Assembly (NCBI GenBank): GCA_022825675.1
Contig: JAJDWK010000018.1
Coordinates: 1-58,636, forward strand
Direction of reading: 5' to 3'
Length of the DNA: 58,636 nt
From: Anaerolineae bacterium
GTDB lineage: Bacteria > Chloroflexota > Anaerolineae > Aggregatilineales > Phototrophicaceae
Shown here piece by piece: positions 16,907 to 25,339 of the stretch. The notes under the pieces were generated by a model that worked only from the letters and a program-made list of their open reading frames with translations, was not told where the DNA came from and searched no databases. Made by a program: the position numbers and the translations under genes. The stretch's first letter is position 1. Every line of letters starts with the position of its first letter.

Positions 16907-19098
16907 GCCGCTTCCCCGATTTCAGCAAAATCCCCTACAGCGGGGCGGCGGCGGCTGATGTGGCTGCCTGGCGCGCGCAATTTGAGGCGGAGACGGGCGC
17001 GCCCGCCGCCGAGCAGCCCTGGCAAACCGCCGAGCGCATCGAGGTCGCCGCGCTGCATACCGCCGCCGATGCAAAAGATATCGAGCATTTGGGCTTCGCC
17101 GCTGGCATCCCGCCCTTTTTGCGCGGTCCCTACCCGGCGATGTACGCCGTCCGCCCCTGGACAATCCGCCAATACGCCGGCTACTCAACCGCCGAAGAGA
17201 GCAACGCCTTCTATCGGCGCAACCTCGCCGCCGGGCAGCGCGGCTTGTCGGTGGCATTTGATTTGCCCACCCACCGCGGCTATGACTCCGACCATGCGCG
17301 CGTGGTCGGCGATGTTGGCATGGCGGGCGTCGCTGTCGACAGCGTGCTGGATATGGAAATTCTCTTTGATGGCATCCCGCTGGATGCGATGTCGGTTTCG
17401 ATGACGATGAATGGCGCGGTGCTGCCGGTGCTGGCATTTTATATCGTCGCGGCGGAGGAACAGGGCGTGCCGCGACATCAGCTCAGCGGCACCATCCAAA
17501 ATGACATCCTCAAAGAATATATGGTGCGCAATACCTATATTTATCCGCCAGCGCCCTCGATGAAAAGCATCGCCGATATTATCGCTTACTGCGCTGCCGA
17601 GATGCCGCGCTTCAACAGCATCAGCATCAGCGGCTATCACATGCAGGAAGCGGGCGCGACCGCCGATATCGAGCTTGCCTACACGCTGGCGGATGGCTTG
17701 GAATACCTGCGGGCGGGCATGGCGGCGGGGCTGGATATTGACGCTTTTGCGCCGCGGCTGTCCTTCTTTTGGGGCATCGGCATGAACTTTTTTATGGAGA
17801 TTGCCAAGCTGCGGGCGGCGCGCCTGCTCTGGGCGAAGCTGGTCAAGGGCTTCGCGCCGCGTAACCCCAAATCCATGGCATTGCGCGCCCACTGCCAAAC
17901 ATCGGGCTGGAGCTTGCAGCAGCGCGACCCGTTTAACAATGTCGCCCGCACCTGCCTGGAAGCGATGGCGGCGGTGCTGGGCGGGACGCAATCCCTGCAC
18001 AGCAACGCCCTCGACGAAGCCATCGCCCTGCCGACTGATTTCAGCGCCCGCATCGCCCGCAATACCCAGCTTTTCCTGCTGCACGAAACTGGCATCGCCG
18101 ATGCTGTTGATCCCTGGGGCGGCTCCTATTTGCTGGAGCGCTTGACGCAGGATTTGGCGCGCCGCGCCTGGACGCATATCACGGAGATTGAAGCGCTGGG
18201 CGGCATGACAAAAGCGCTGGCGAGCGGCATGCCGAAATTGCGCATCGAAGAAGCCGCCGCCCGCCGCCAGGCGCGCATCGACAGCGGCGCGGAGGCGCTC
18301 ATCGGCGTCAACAAGTTCCCGCCGCCGCAAGAAGCGCCCATCGATTACCGCGAAGTCGACAATTCCGCCGTGCGCCAGGCGCAAATCACGCGCTTGCGGC
18401 AGCTGCGCTCCGGGCGGGATGCCGCCGCTGTCGAGCGGGCGCTGGCAGCTTTGACCGCCGCCGCCAAGGGCGAGGGCACGGGCAATCTGCTGGCATTGGC
18501 GGTGGCGGCGGCGCGGGCGCGCGCCAGCACTGGCGAGATTTCCCTGGCGCTGGAGCGCGCCTGGGGGCGGCACCGCGCGGACGCAAATGCGGTCGCCGGC
18601 GTCTACAGCCGCGAATATGCCGATGCCAGCGCGGTAGCGCAGGCGCGTCAAAGCGCGGAAGATTTCGCCCGCCGCGAGGGGCGGCGCCCGCGCATGCTGG
18701 TGGCGAAAATGGGGCAGGATGGGCACGACCGCGGCGCAAAAGTCATCGCCACCGCCTTCGCCGATATGGGCTTCGATGTTGATATCGCGCCGCTGTTTCA
18801 AACGCCAGCCGAAGTCGCCAAAGCGGCGGTGGACAATGACGCCCACCTAGTGGGCATCAGCTCGCTGGCGGCGGGGCACAAGACGCTTGTGCCGCAGCTG
18901 ATGGCGGCGCTGGCGGCGCTGGGCAGGGCGCGCATGATGGTGGTCATCGGCGGCGTCATCCCCGAGCGGGATTATGACTTCTTACGAGCGCAGGGGGTGG
19001 CGGCGATTTTTGGTCCCGGCACGGTGCTACCGGCGGCGGCGCAAGACATCCTGGCAGCGCTGACGCGGCGCTTGGGCGCTGCGCCGTCAGCTTCTTAG
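16903..19098 (+). CDS. mutB: Methylmalonyl-CoA mutase large (catalytic) subunit
   Basis: The 731-residue catalytic subunit, of typical family length. Key stretches are [18 protein letters not shown] (about 90-107), [13 protein letters not shown] near 119-131 and HCQTSGWSL near 329-337. A complete C-terminal cobalamin-binding domain has the DGHDRG signature near 606-611, GISSLAAGH and VVIGGVIP. It would use adenosylcobalamin to turn (R)-methylmalonyl-CoA into succinyl-CoA for propionate, branched-chain amino acid or odd-chain fatty acid breakdown, or run in reverse. Neither the chaperone MeaB/ArgK nor the epimerase is in the window. It is followed by an inverted MITE-1 element. Confidence 0.95.
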   Translation: MSRFPDFSKIPYSGAAAADVAAWRAQFEAETGAPAAEQPWQTAERIEVAALHTAADAKDIEHLGFAAGIPPFLRGPYPAMYAVRPWTIRQYAGYSTAEESNAFYRRNLAAGQRGLSVAFDLPTHRGYDSDHARVVGDVGMAGVAVDSVLDMEILFDGIPLDAMSVSMTMNGAVLPVLAFYIVAAEEQGVPRHQLSGTIQNDILKEYMVRNTYIYPPAPSMKSIADIIAYCAAEMPRFNSISISGYHMQEAGATADIELAYTLADGLEYLRAGMAAGLDIDAFAPRLSFFWGIGMNFFMEIAKLRAARLLWAKLVKGFAPRNPKSMALRAHCQTSGWSLQQRDPFNNVARTCLEAMAAVLGGTQSLHSNALDEAIALPTDFSARIARNTQLFLLHETGIADAVDPWGGSYLLERLTQDLARRAWTHITEIEALGGMTKALASGMPKLRIEEAAARRQARIDSGAEALIGVNKFPPPQEAPIDYREVDNSAVRQAQITRLRQLRSGRDAAAVERALAALTAAAKGEGTGNLLALAVAAARARASTGEISLALERAWGRHRADANAVAGVYSREYADASAVAQARQSAEDFARREGRRPRMLVAKMGQDGHDRGAKVIATAFADMGFDVDIAPLFQTPAEVAKAAVDNDAHLVGISSLAAGHKTLVPQLMAALAALGRARMMVVIGGVIPERDYDFLRAQGVAAIFGPGTVLPAAAQDILAALTRRLGAAPSAS

Positions 19099-19127
19099 CC
19101 TTTTTAATTCCCAATTCCCCCATAAAG

Positions 19128-19335
19128 AGCTGACGAGGGGACAGCTTTTTCTACCCCATCCCCGGCCCTTCCCCGTATCAACGGAGAAGGGTGACTCGTC
19201 GCTGAATCTGTGTGTTTGTTGGTAATATGTATGATAATGAACGCTAATGCAAACTTATTTTTAGCGATTCCCCCTCTCCGATGATTCGGAGAGGGGTCTG
19301 GGGGGTGAGGTAGATGTACAGAAATGCGCGATTTC
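19128..19335 (-). repeat. MITE-1 copy 2 (about 208 bp, inverted)
   Basis: Reverse-complement copy of the elements at 5335-5546 and 22813-23029. It contains GGACAGCTTTTTCTACCCC at its left end, the GATTCGGAGAGG hairpin region, and AGATGTACAGAAATGCGC at its right end, the last shared only with copy 3. A family-3 fragment CCCCCATAAAGAG (19117-19129) abuts it. It fills the gap between mutB and the aldehyde dehydrogenase gene. Confidence 0.75.
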
Positions 19336-19424
19336 AAACATGTCCCCTGAACTCCCCCCGATTATGTGGACTGCCAAGTTGTCCAATATACTCCGTTGAG
19401 AAAGGCAGGGCGGCTGCGCCTGAA

Positions 19425-20855
19425 TTACTCCAGCCCGATGGAGACGAACTTCCGCTGCATATATTCGGCCAAGCCTTCCTGCCCGCCTTCGCGCCCGAAG
19501 CCGCTGGATTTTATGCCGCCGAAAGGCGCTTCGGCAGTGGCGGGCAGCATATCGTTGACGCCGATGATGCCAAAATCCAAGCCTTCATAGACGCGGGTCG
19601 CCGTGGACAGGTCGCGGGTCATCACATAACCCGCCAAGCCATAGGGCGTGGCATTCGCCAGCGCCAGCGCTTCGTCGACAGTGGAAAAGGCGCTGACAGC
19701 CATCACCGGCCCGAAGACTTCATCACAGCCGATGCGCATCGCGGCGGTAACATCCGTCAGCACGGTGGGCTGATAGAAATAGCCTTTGGCGATATCGGGG
19801 CGAGCGCCGCCCGCCACCAGCGCCGCGCCTTTTGCGCGCGCGTCATCGACAAATTGCTCGACCTTGTCCCGCCCCGCCGCGTTGACCATGGGTCCATTTG
19901 TCACCGCGGGGTCGCTGCCATCGCCGACGACCAGTTGCCCGGCCGCGCTTTTGACGGCTTCCAGGAAGTCTTCCAGCGCCGGCTGCTGCACATAAAAGCG
20001 CGTGGGCGAAATGCAGACCTGCCCATTGTTGCGGAACTTCGCCAAAGCGCCTTGCCGCGCCGCCCAGCCGATATCGGCATCGGCGAAGACCAATACCGGC
20101 GCGCTGCCACCCAGTTCCAGGCTCAGCTTTTTGATGCCGTCGGCGGCGGCTCGCATCAGGATTTTGCCGACCCGTTGCGAGCCGGTGAAGCTGAGCTTTT
20201 GCACGCGCGCGTCCTGCAAGAGCGCCGCGCCCATGCTCGCCGGCTCGCCATTGATGAGATTGACGACGCCGGGCGGAGTGCCCGCTTCCACCATCACATT
20301 CGCCAGCGCCATCGCGCTCATCGGCGTCAGCTCGCTGGGGCGCGCCACGATGGTGCAGCCGGCGGCGAGCGCGCCCGCCCACTTGCGCGCCAGCAGATAG
20401 GCGGGGAAGTTCCAGGCGGTGATGGTGGCAACCACGCCCACGGGCTGCGGCAGCGAGAGCAGGCGTTTGCCCGGCTTGCGCGCGGGGATTATGCGCCCAT
20501 AGGCGCGCTTGCCCTCCTCGGCGAACCAGTCGAAGAGGTCGGCACAGGCACCCCATTCGCCCAGCGCTTCGCCCAGGGGTTTGCCGCATTCGGCGGTCAT
20601 AATCGGTGCCAGCTCGGCGGCGCGGGCGCGCAGGGCATCGGCGACAGCGCGCAGGATAGCGCCGCGCTCATAGGCGGTCATGGCGCGCCAGCGGGGCAAT
20701 GCCGCCGCCGCCGCGTCGATGGCGGCAAGCGCGTCGTCCGCGCCGCCGAAAGGCACTTGCGCGATTGGGGCTTCGGTGGCGGGGTTTATCACCTGCCAGG
20801 TTTCGCCGCTGCGCGCCTCGCTCCAGCGTCCCGCTATCAGCATTTTGTAGTGCAT
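19425..20855 (-). CDS. gabD: NAD(P)-dependent aldehyde dehydrogenase, succinate-semialdehyde type
   Basis: A 476-residue aldehyde dehydrogenase, most like succinate/glutarate-semialdehyde dehydrogenase, feeding succinate into the TCA cycle. Signatures are the NAD-site TITAWNFPAYLLARK (about 143-157), KLSFTGSQRVGK, the general-base stretch LELGGSAPVLVF near 247-258, and the catalytic cysteine in NNGQVCISPTRFYV near 285. The C terminus has EAPFGGIKSSGFGREGG, typical of GabD. GGAG 6-7 nt upstream of the ATG supports the start. The gene is convergent with mutAB across a MITE-1 element. Use of 4-aminobutyrate is possible given the aminotransferase elsewhere in the window, but that is inference. 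Confidence 0.85.
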   Translation of the reverse strand: MHYKMLIAGRWSEARSGETWQVINPATEAPIAQVPFGGADDALAAIDAAAAALPRWRAMTAYERGAILRAVADALRARAAELAPIMTAECGKPLGEALGEWGACADLFDWFAEEGKRAYGRIIPARKPGKRLLSLPQPVGVVATITAWNFPAYLLARKWAGALAAGCTIVARPSELTPMSAMALANVMVEAGTPPGVVNLINGEPASMGAALLQDARVQKLSFTGSQRVGKILMRAAADGIKKLSLELGGSAPVLVFADADIGWAARQGALAKFRNNGQVCISPTRFYVQQPALEDFLEAVKSAAGQLVVGDGSDPAVTNGPMVNAAGRDKVEQFVDDARAKGAALVAGGARPDIAKGYFYQPTVLTDVTAAMRIGCDEVFGPVMAVSAFSTVDEALALANATPYGLAGYVMTRDLSTATRVYEGLDFGIIGVNDMLPATAEAPFGGIKSSGFGREGGQEGLAEYMQRKFVSIGLE

Positions 20856-20890
20856 ATCAGGCTCCTGAAGTATTCAGCATAATTTTGGGT

Positions 20891-20963
20891 TGTAGGGGCA
20901 TCTCGCCGAGATGCCCGTTTTTCCAGCCCCTCCGCTTGGGCGTTTCAGCGAGATGCCCCTACA
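20891..20963. repeat. Composite variable-stem hairpin
   Basis: A 15-bp perfect inverted repeat (20891-20905 TGTAGGGGCATCTCG / 20949-20963). Its left side also forms its own hairpin GGGCATCTCGCCGAGATGCCC (20896-20916, 21 nt, given here as positions). The rest of the 20856-21450 gap shows no convincing gene, only AT-rich sequence and the leader of the binding-protein gene. Confidence 0.65.
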
Positions 20964-21450
20964 AACCGCTAGCATTATGTTGCAATCGACATAAAGGATT
21001 TTGACACGATTGCATTAGGACTGCTTGCCATTTTTGAGTCAATGCGCTATTTTGAATGGTATATGCAATAGAGGTTACTCCTGTTGATGGAAACCGGGTT
21101 GCATGAGACTCAAGGGAGCAGGAAGCAAGCATAGGTTGCCATTACGAAACACCCAAATCGCAGCTTCCTTGTGGCAGCATGAACTTTTTGTTAGCTTAGT
21201 GGCGTATTTGATGTGATGAGGCTGCGAGATGTCAGATATTCGACCAGACTTTAATCCCTCATATACCGAAGTCCGGAATTCTAATGGCAATTTCTATATT
21301 CCTGTTACTTTTTGGCGTTGTGATGAGCAGGACGCTGGTCGTCTAAGTGAGAGTAATTGTTCCTAAGCTAGCATGGAGGACCAGCAGCCAGGTTGCTCAT
21401 CAATGTCTTTTGTTCGCAATATGGATCACTTGTCTAAAGGAGAACAGGAA

Positions 21451-22725
21451 ATGATCTACAAACGCATGCTTACCATAGTTCTATTTGCCGTAGCGGTTTT
21501 TCTACTCGTCACTCCCGCCTTAGCGCAGGACGACTTGATGGGGGACTTCACGCTTTCCCATTATTTCGGCGGCTTCGGCGGCGAATTCATCGACGGCATC
21601 GTTGACGAATTCATCGCCGCCAACCCCGGTTTGATGCACGCGGAAAGCCCGGTGGATCACGAGCAGTTCAAGACCTCAATCCTGGTGCAGCTGGCGGGCG
21701 GCAACCCGCCGGATACCTTCAGCTATTGGGCGGGGGCGCGCATCCAGTTCATCGTCGATGACGGCTTGCTGCAGCCGATTGATGACATCTGGGAAGCCAA
21801 CGACATGGGCTCGCAATTCCCGCAAGCGGTCATCGACACCGCCGCCACCTATGACATGCACCGCTATGCCGTGCCTTTGACCTTGCATTGGGCGGGCATG
21901 TTCTACAATACCGCGCTCTTTGAGCAAGTGGGCGCGATGCCGCCGACAACCTGGGACGAGCTGGTCGACACTGCCGAGAAGTTCAAGATGGCGGGCATCC
22001 CGGCATTCGCCCTCGGCTCGCTCAACCGCTGGCCCGCGCAATTCTGGTTTGATATGATCCTGCTGCGCACCGCGGGCAACGACTATCGCAACCAGTTGAT
22101 GAGCGGCGAAGCCGCCTACACCGATGACGAAGTTGCGCGCGCTTTTGGCTTGTGGAATGACCTGGTGCAAGCCGGCTATTTCTATCCCGATGCCAACGCC
22201 TACACCTGGGACGAAGCCGCCAACATGGTCGCCAATGGCGAAGCGGCGATGACGCTGATGGGCACCTGGATTGGCGGGCTTTATGCCGGCAACGACATGA
22301 TGCCCGGCGAAGACTTCGACTATTTCTCCTTCCCCACCATTGACGAAGATACGCCGCGGGCATCGCTTGGTCCCATCGACACCTTCGTGGTCTCGGCGGA
22401 TGCCGCCAATGCCGATGCGGCTAAAGCCTTCCTCGTCTATTTGACCAACCCCGATGTGCAGTTGGCATTTGCCGAGGGCGCGGGCAACCTGGCGCCGAGC
22501 CTGATGGTGGATACCAGCAATTACAACGATGTCGTCGCGCGCATTGCCGCCGAAATCGCCGCTGACCCCGTCTTCGCCTTCAATTATGATTTGGCGACGC
22601 CGCCACCAGTCGCCGAAGTCGGCTTAAACGCCTTCGCGGAATTCATGGCGAACCCGGGCGACTACGCAGCGATGCTGGAGCGGGTCCAGGCGGATGCCGC
22701 CGCCGAATTTGCCGGGATGGAATAG
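21451..22725 (+). CDS. Sugar ABC transporter substrate-binding protein (family 1, MalE/UgpB-like)
   Basis: A 424-residue secreted or cell-surface solute-binding protein for oligosaccharides or similar. The signal peptide is MIYKRMLTIVLFAVAVFLLV... with a cut near ALAQ (about residue 26); there is no lipobox cysteine. Family-1 features include GNPPDTFSYWAGA, YAVPLTLHWAGMFYN and the late GEAAMTLMGTWIGGLY. ATG 21451 was chosen over the more upstream in-frame ATG because of the strong AAGGAG ribosome site at 21436-21442. The next transporter gene begins only after 329 bp of nested repeats. Substrate unknown. Confidence 0.92.
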   Translation: MIYKRMLTIVLFAVAVFLLVTPALAQDDLMGDFTLSHYFGGFGGEFIDGIVDEFIAANPGLMHAESPVDHEQFKTSILVQLAGGNPPDTFSYWAGARIQFIVDDGLLQPIDDIWEANDMGSQFPQAVIDTAATYDMHRYAVPLTLHWAGMFYNTALFEQVGAMPPTTWDELVDTAEKFKMAGIPAFALGSLNRWPAQFWFDMILLRTAGNDYRNQLMSGEAAYTDDEVARAFGLWNDLVQAGYFYPDANAYTWDEAANMVANGEAAMTLMGTWIGGLYAGNDMMPGEDFDYFSFPTIDEDTPRASLGPIDTFVVSADAANADAAKAFLVYLTNPDVQLAFAEGAGNLAPSLMVDTSNYNDVVARIAAEIAADPVFAFNYDLATPPPVAEVGLNAFAEFMANPGDYAAMLERVQADAAAEFAGME

Positions 22726-22737
22726 GGGGCAGCGCCC

Positions 22738-23051
22738 ATCCTAGCCCCCCATCCCCTCAGTCCCCTTCCCCCACAAGGAGGGAAGGGGAAGTTTTCATGC
22801 AGGCAGGAAGCTGAAATCGCGCATTTCGGTAAATCTACCTCAGCCCCTAGCCCCCTCTCCGAATCATCGGCGAGGGGGAGTCGCAAAAGAAGCAGTCAGG
22901 ATTAGCGGTTCAGTATCAACCATATCACCAACAAACACACAGATTCAGCGACGAGTCACCCTTCTCCGTTGATACGGGGAAGGGCTGGGGATGGGGTAGA
23001 AAAAGCTGTCCCCTCGTCAGCTTTTGATGGGAGAAGGGGTCGGGGGATGGG
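22738..23051. repeat. Family-3 foldback arms enclosing the intergenic MITE-1
   Basis: A C-rich left arm (22744-22792, TCCCCTTCCCCCACAAGG core) and a G-rich right arm (23026-23051, GATGGGAGAAGGGGTCGG) are inverted relatives of the arms in the methyltransferase gene. MITE-1 copy 3 lies between them, which suggests one element inserted into another. It separates the binding-protein and permease genes. Confidence 0.6.
22813..23029 (+). repeat. MITE-1 copy 3 (about 217 bp)
   Basis: Same orientation as copy 1. It starts with the palindromic GAAATCGCGCATTTC, has CCCTCTCCGAATCATCGGCG and AACAAACACACAGATTCAGC, and ends with GGGGTAGAAAAAGCTGTCCC. No gene is present. Confidence 0.75.
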
Positions 23052-23054
23052 GGT

Positions 23055-23939
23055 ATGCTAAAACGCCATCCTTGGATCATTCCCGCCAGTTTCTTGCTCG
23101 CGCCGCTGCTGGTCTATATCGCCTTTGTCATCCTGCCGACGCTGAACTCTCTCTATTATTCTTTCACCGATTGGGTCGGCTATGGCGCGGATTTTGACTT
23201 CGTCGGTTTCGCCAACTTCGAGAAGATTTTCACCGACCGCCTCTTCAGCAACGCGATACGCAATACCGCCATATGGCTGGCGCTGGCGATGACAGCGCCT
23301 ACGCTGCTGGGCTTGGCATTGGCGCTGGGTTTGCAGGGCAAGCGACTCATCAACACCGTCTACAAATCGCTCTTCTATCTGCCGATTTGCCTGTCGCCCA
23401 TCATCATCGGCATCATCTGGGTCTGGCTGTACAGCCCCAAGCTGGGCATCGTCAACCTATTTCTGCGCGCCATCGGCTTGGACCACATCGCGACCGCCTG
23501 GCTGGCGAACCCGAATACGGCGCTGTATGCCGTCTTTGTGGCTTGGGCATGGCAGCAGACCGGCTTGAACATGGTCATCTTCCTGGCGGGCTTGACCTCG
23601 GTGCCGACGCCGCTGGTGGAAGCGGCGAAGGTCGATGGCGCCAGCAGCTGGCAGACCCTGTTCAAAGTCATCATCCCGATGCTGCGCCCGGCGACAGTGG
23701 TGGTGCTGGCGCTGACCGCTATCAGCGCCCTCAAGAGCTTTGAAATCATCTGGGTGATGACGATGGGCGGTCCCTTCAACAAGTCGGACACGCTGGCGGT
23801 TTTCATGTACAGCGAATCTTTCCGCAAGTTCAAGATGGGCTATGGCAGCGCCGCCGCCGTCATCCTCTTTTTGATGACTTTGGTGATAATCGCGCTCTAT
23901 TTCCGCCAGACTGCCGCCGCCGAAGAATTGTATGAGTAG
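23055..23939 (+). CDS. Sugar ABC transporter permease (MalF/UgpA type)
   Basis: A 294-residue inner-membrane permease with six predicted helices and the EAA loop EAAKVDGASSWQTLFKVIIP near 196-215, which contacts the ATPase. It would pair with the binding protein at 21451. The usual second permease (MalG/UgpE type) does not follow; the next gene belongs to a different, ribose-type transporter. No ATPase of the MalK type is nearby either. The system is therefore incomplete here, or it borrows partners from elsewhere in the genome. The start is ATG 23055, directly at the edge of the repeat array, with only a G-rich upstream stretch as ribosome site. Confidence 0.9.
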   Translation: MLKRHPWIIPASFLLAPLLVYIAFVILPTLNSLYYSFTDWVGYGADFDFVGFANFEKIFTDRLFSNAIRNTAIWLALAMTAPTLLGLALALGLQGKRLINTVYKSLFYLPICLSPIIIGIIWVWLYSPKLGIVNLFLRAIGLDHIATAWLANPNTALYAVFVAWAWQQTGLNMVIFLAGLTSVPTPLVEAAKVDGASSWQTLFKVIIPMLRPATVVVLALTAISALKSFEIIWVMTMGGPFNKSDTLAVFMYSESFRKFKMGYGSAAAVILFLMTLVIIALYFRQTAAAEELYE

Positions 23940-24009
23940 ACAGTTCCCTCCCGCCCCCCAAACCTCTCTCCATCATTTTCGCATTAGTAACCCCGCCAGA
24001 TATTGCCTT

Positions 24010-24037
24010 TTGCAATTCCAGCAGACTGCGCTATACT
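24010..24037 (+). promoter_or_regulatory. Sigma70-like promoter of the ribose-type ABC operon
   Basis: TTGCAA at 24010-24015 and TATACT at 24032-24037 with a 16-bp spacer, leaving a leader of about 110 nt before ATG 24153. Confidence 0.55.
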
Positions 24038-24086
24038 ATGCGGCGATGGGCTGTTCGCGGCTTATGGGTATGTGCCGGACAGTCTT

Positions 24087-24100
24087 TGAAACCGGTCTCA
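24087..24100. promoter_or_regulatory. Possible LacI-family operator
   Basis: TGAAACCGGTCTCA is a dyad with a central CG and two mismatched positions, the pattern bound by LacI/GalR-type regulators. It lies about 50 bp downstream of the promoter and upstream of a sugar-transport gene. No regulator gene is seen in the window. Confidence 0.3.
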
Positions 24101-24152
24101 AAAGGCATTTGCCTTGGACATTCGTAATCCAACACATTAGAGGAGTTTCACA

Positions 24153-25139
24153 ATGAAAAAGTTGCTTCGTTTAATCCCGGTGCTGCTCTTGGCATTGGGC
24201 GTGGTCATCGCCGGTATCGGCGGCGTTGGGGCGCAGGACCAGCTGGTCTTCAGCATGGTCAGCCATGGCGGCGTCGGCAATCCCTTCTGGATCGTTGTCA
24301 TCAAGGGGCAGGAAGATGCCTGCGCGCTGCTGCAAGCGGACTGCGCCTGGCTGTCGGACCCGGTCGACAATGTAGATGATATGGCTGGCTATTGGGACGA
24401 TGCGCTGGCGCGCAACAATGACGGCATCGGCACCACCGTGCCCAACCCCGAAGTCATCCGCGATGGCGTCAACCGCGCCGCGGAAGCGGGCATCCCGGTC
24501 ATCGTCTTTAATACCGCTGACCCGAATGCCGGCACGCCCGATGCGCTGCCGACCCTGTTCTACATCGGCGCGAACGAATTTGTTGGCGGCCGCTCCAACG
24601 CGAGCGCTGTTTTGGCGGCTGCTGCCGATGCTGGCGTCGAGATTACCCGCGGCGTCTGCCCAATCCAGGAAGTTGGACACAGCGGCTTGGAAGCCCGCTG
24701 CGCCGGCGTCCGCAGCGTCTTTGAAGAAGCGGGCATCCCGCTGGATGGCTTGACCATCAACAACGATGTCACCGCTTCGGCTGGCATTTTGGCGGATTAC
24801 TTCAGCGCCAACGAAGATGCCAACGCCGCCTTCATGCTGGGTCCCAACCCCTCAAGCTCGCTGAATCTCTACATCCAGGAAGCCGGCGTCATGGCGGGCG
24901 AACTCTTCGCCACCACCCACGACACCAGCGCCGAGATTTATGAGATGATCCAAAGCGGCTACCTGGTGCAAGCGGTTGACCAGCAGCCCTACCTGCAGGG
25001 CTTCGAGACCATCATGTGGCTCTACCTGAACAGCCAGTACAAGCTGGCACCGGGTGGCGACATTCTGACCGGTCCTGGCGTCATCAACACCAGCAATGTT
25101 GACGCTATCATCGAGCTGACCGCGGCTGGCTATCGCTAA
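24153..25139 (+). CDS. Ribose-type sugar ABC transporter substrate-binding protein
   Basis: A 328-residue periplasmic-type binding protein of the RbsB-like fold. The signal peptide MKKLLRLIPVLLLALG... is cut near GVGAQ (about 27). The mature part has SHGGVGNPFWIVVIKGQEDA, the hinge-type segment IPVIVFNTADPN and a C-terminal NTSNVDAIIELT. A strong AGAGGAG ribosome site sits at 24138-24144. It belongs with the permease at 25340 and the ATPase at 27493. A perfect terminator follows it and a new promoter precedes the permease, so the binding protein is probably made in excess. The sugar is not predictable. Confidence 0.92.
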   Translation: MKKLLRLIPVLLLALGVVIAGIGGVGAQDQLVFSMVSHGGVGNPFWIVVIKGQEDACALLQADCAWLSDPVDNVDDMAGYWDDALARNNDGIGTTVPNPEVIRDGVNRAAEAGIPVIVFNTADPNAGTPDALPTLFYIGANEFVGGRSNASAVLAAAADAGVEITRGVCPIQEVGHSGLEARCAGVRSVFEEAGIPLDGLTINNDVTASAGILADYFSANEDANAAFMLGPNPSSSLNLYIQEAGVMAGELFATTHDTSAEIYEMIQSGYLVQAVDQQPYLQGFETIMWLYLNSQYKLAPGGDILTGPGVINTSNVDAIIELTAAGYR

Positions 25140-25160
25140 ACCGCAGTCGCTATTCATTTG

Positions 25161-25192
25161 GGGGCGGGCTGCTTGCATCCCGCCCCTTTTTT
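25161..25192 (+). terminator. Rho-independent terminator after the binding-protein gene
   Basis: A perfect 8-bp stem GGGGCGGG (25161-25168) / CCCGCCCC (25179-25186) with a 10-nt loop, followed directly by TTTTTT (25187-25192). It ends 22 nt after the stop codon at 25139 begins. Confidence 0.88.
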
Positions 25193-25201
25193 ATACATTT
25201 T

Positions 25202-25230
25202 TTGCAACTCAGCGCATTCTGCGGCATACT
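25202..25230 (+). promoter_or_regulatory. Promoter between binding protein and permease
   Basis: TTGCAA (25202-25207) and CATACT (25225-25230) with a 17-bp spacer. The -35 is the same TTGCAA as at the promoter upstream of the binding protein. It would start transcription about 100 nt before the permease. Confidence 0.5.
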
Positions 25231-25339
25231 TACTGATGTTGCGCTGTACCGAACTGAGGGCGAGCCGGCAGCAAGCCGCCGCCATCAGCCCGGGATTGGC
25301 GACAGATACACTCTTTGACGGTTAGTTGCTTTCGAGTAA

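Noticed and set aside
17185..18846. Open frame of 553 codons antisense to mutB
   Set aside because: Same reasoning: a shadow of a GC-rich coding sequence with no recognisable domain.
21229..21366. Possible 45-residue peptide starting MSDIRPDFNPSYTEVRN upstream of the sugar-binding protein
   Set aside because: The composition is peptide-like and a weak GAG sits upstream, but there are no relatives, no conserved feature and no clear promoter; insufficient to call a gene.
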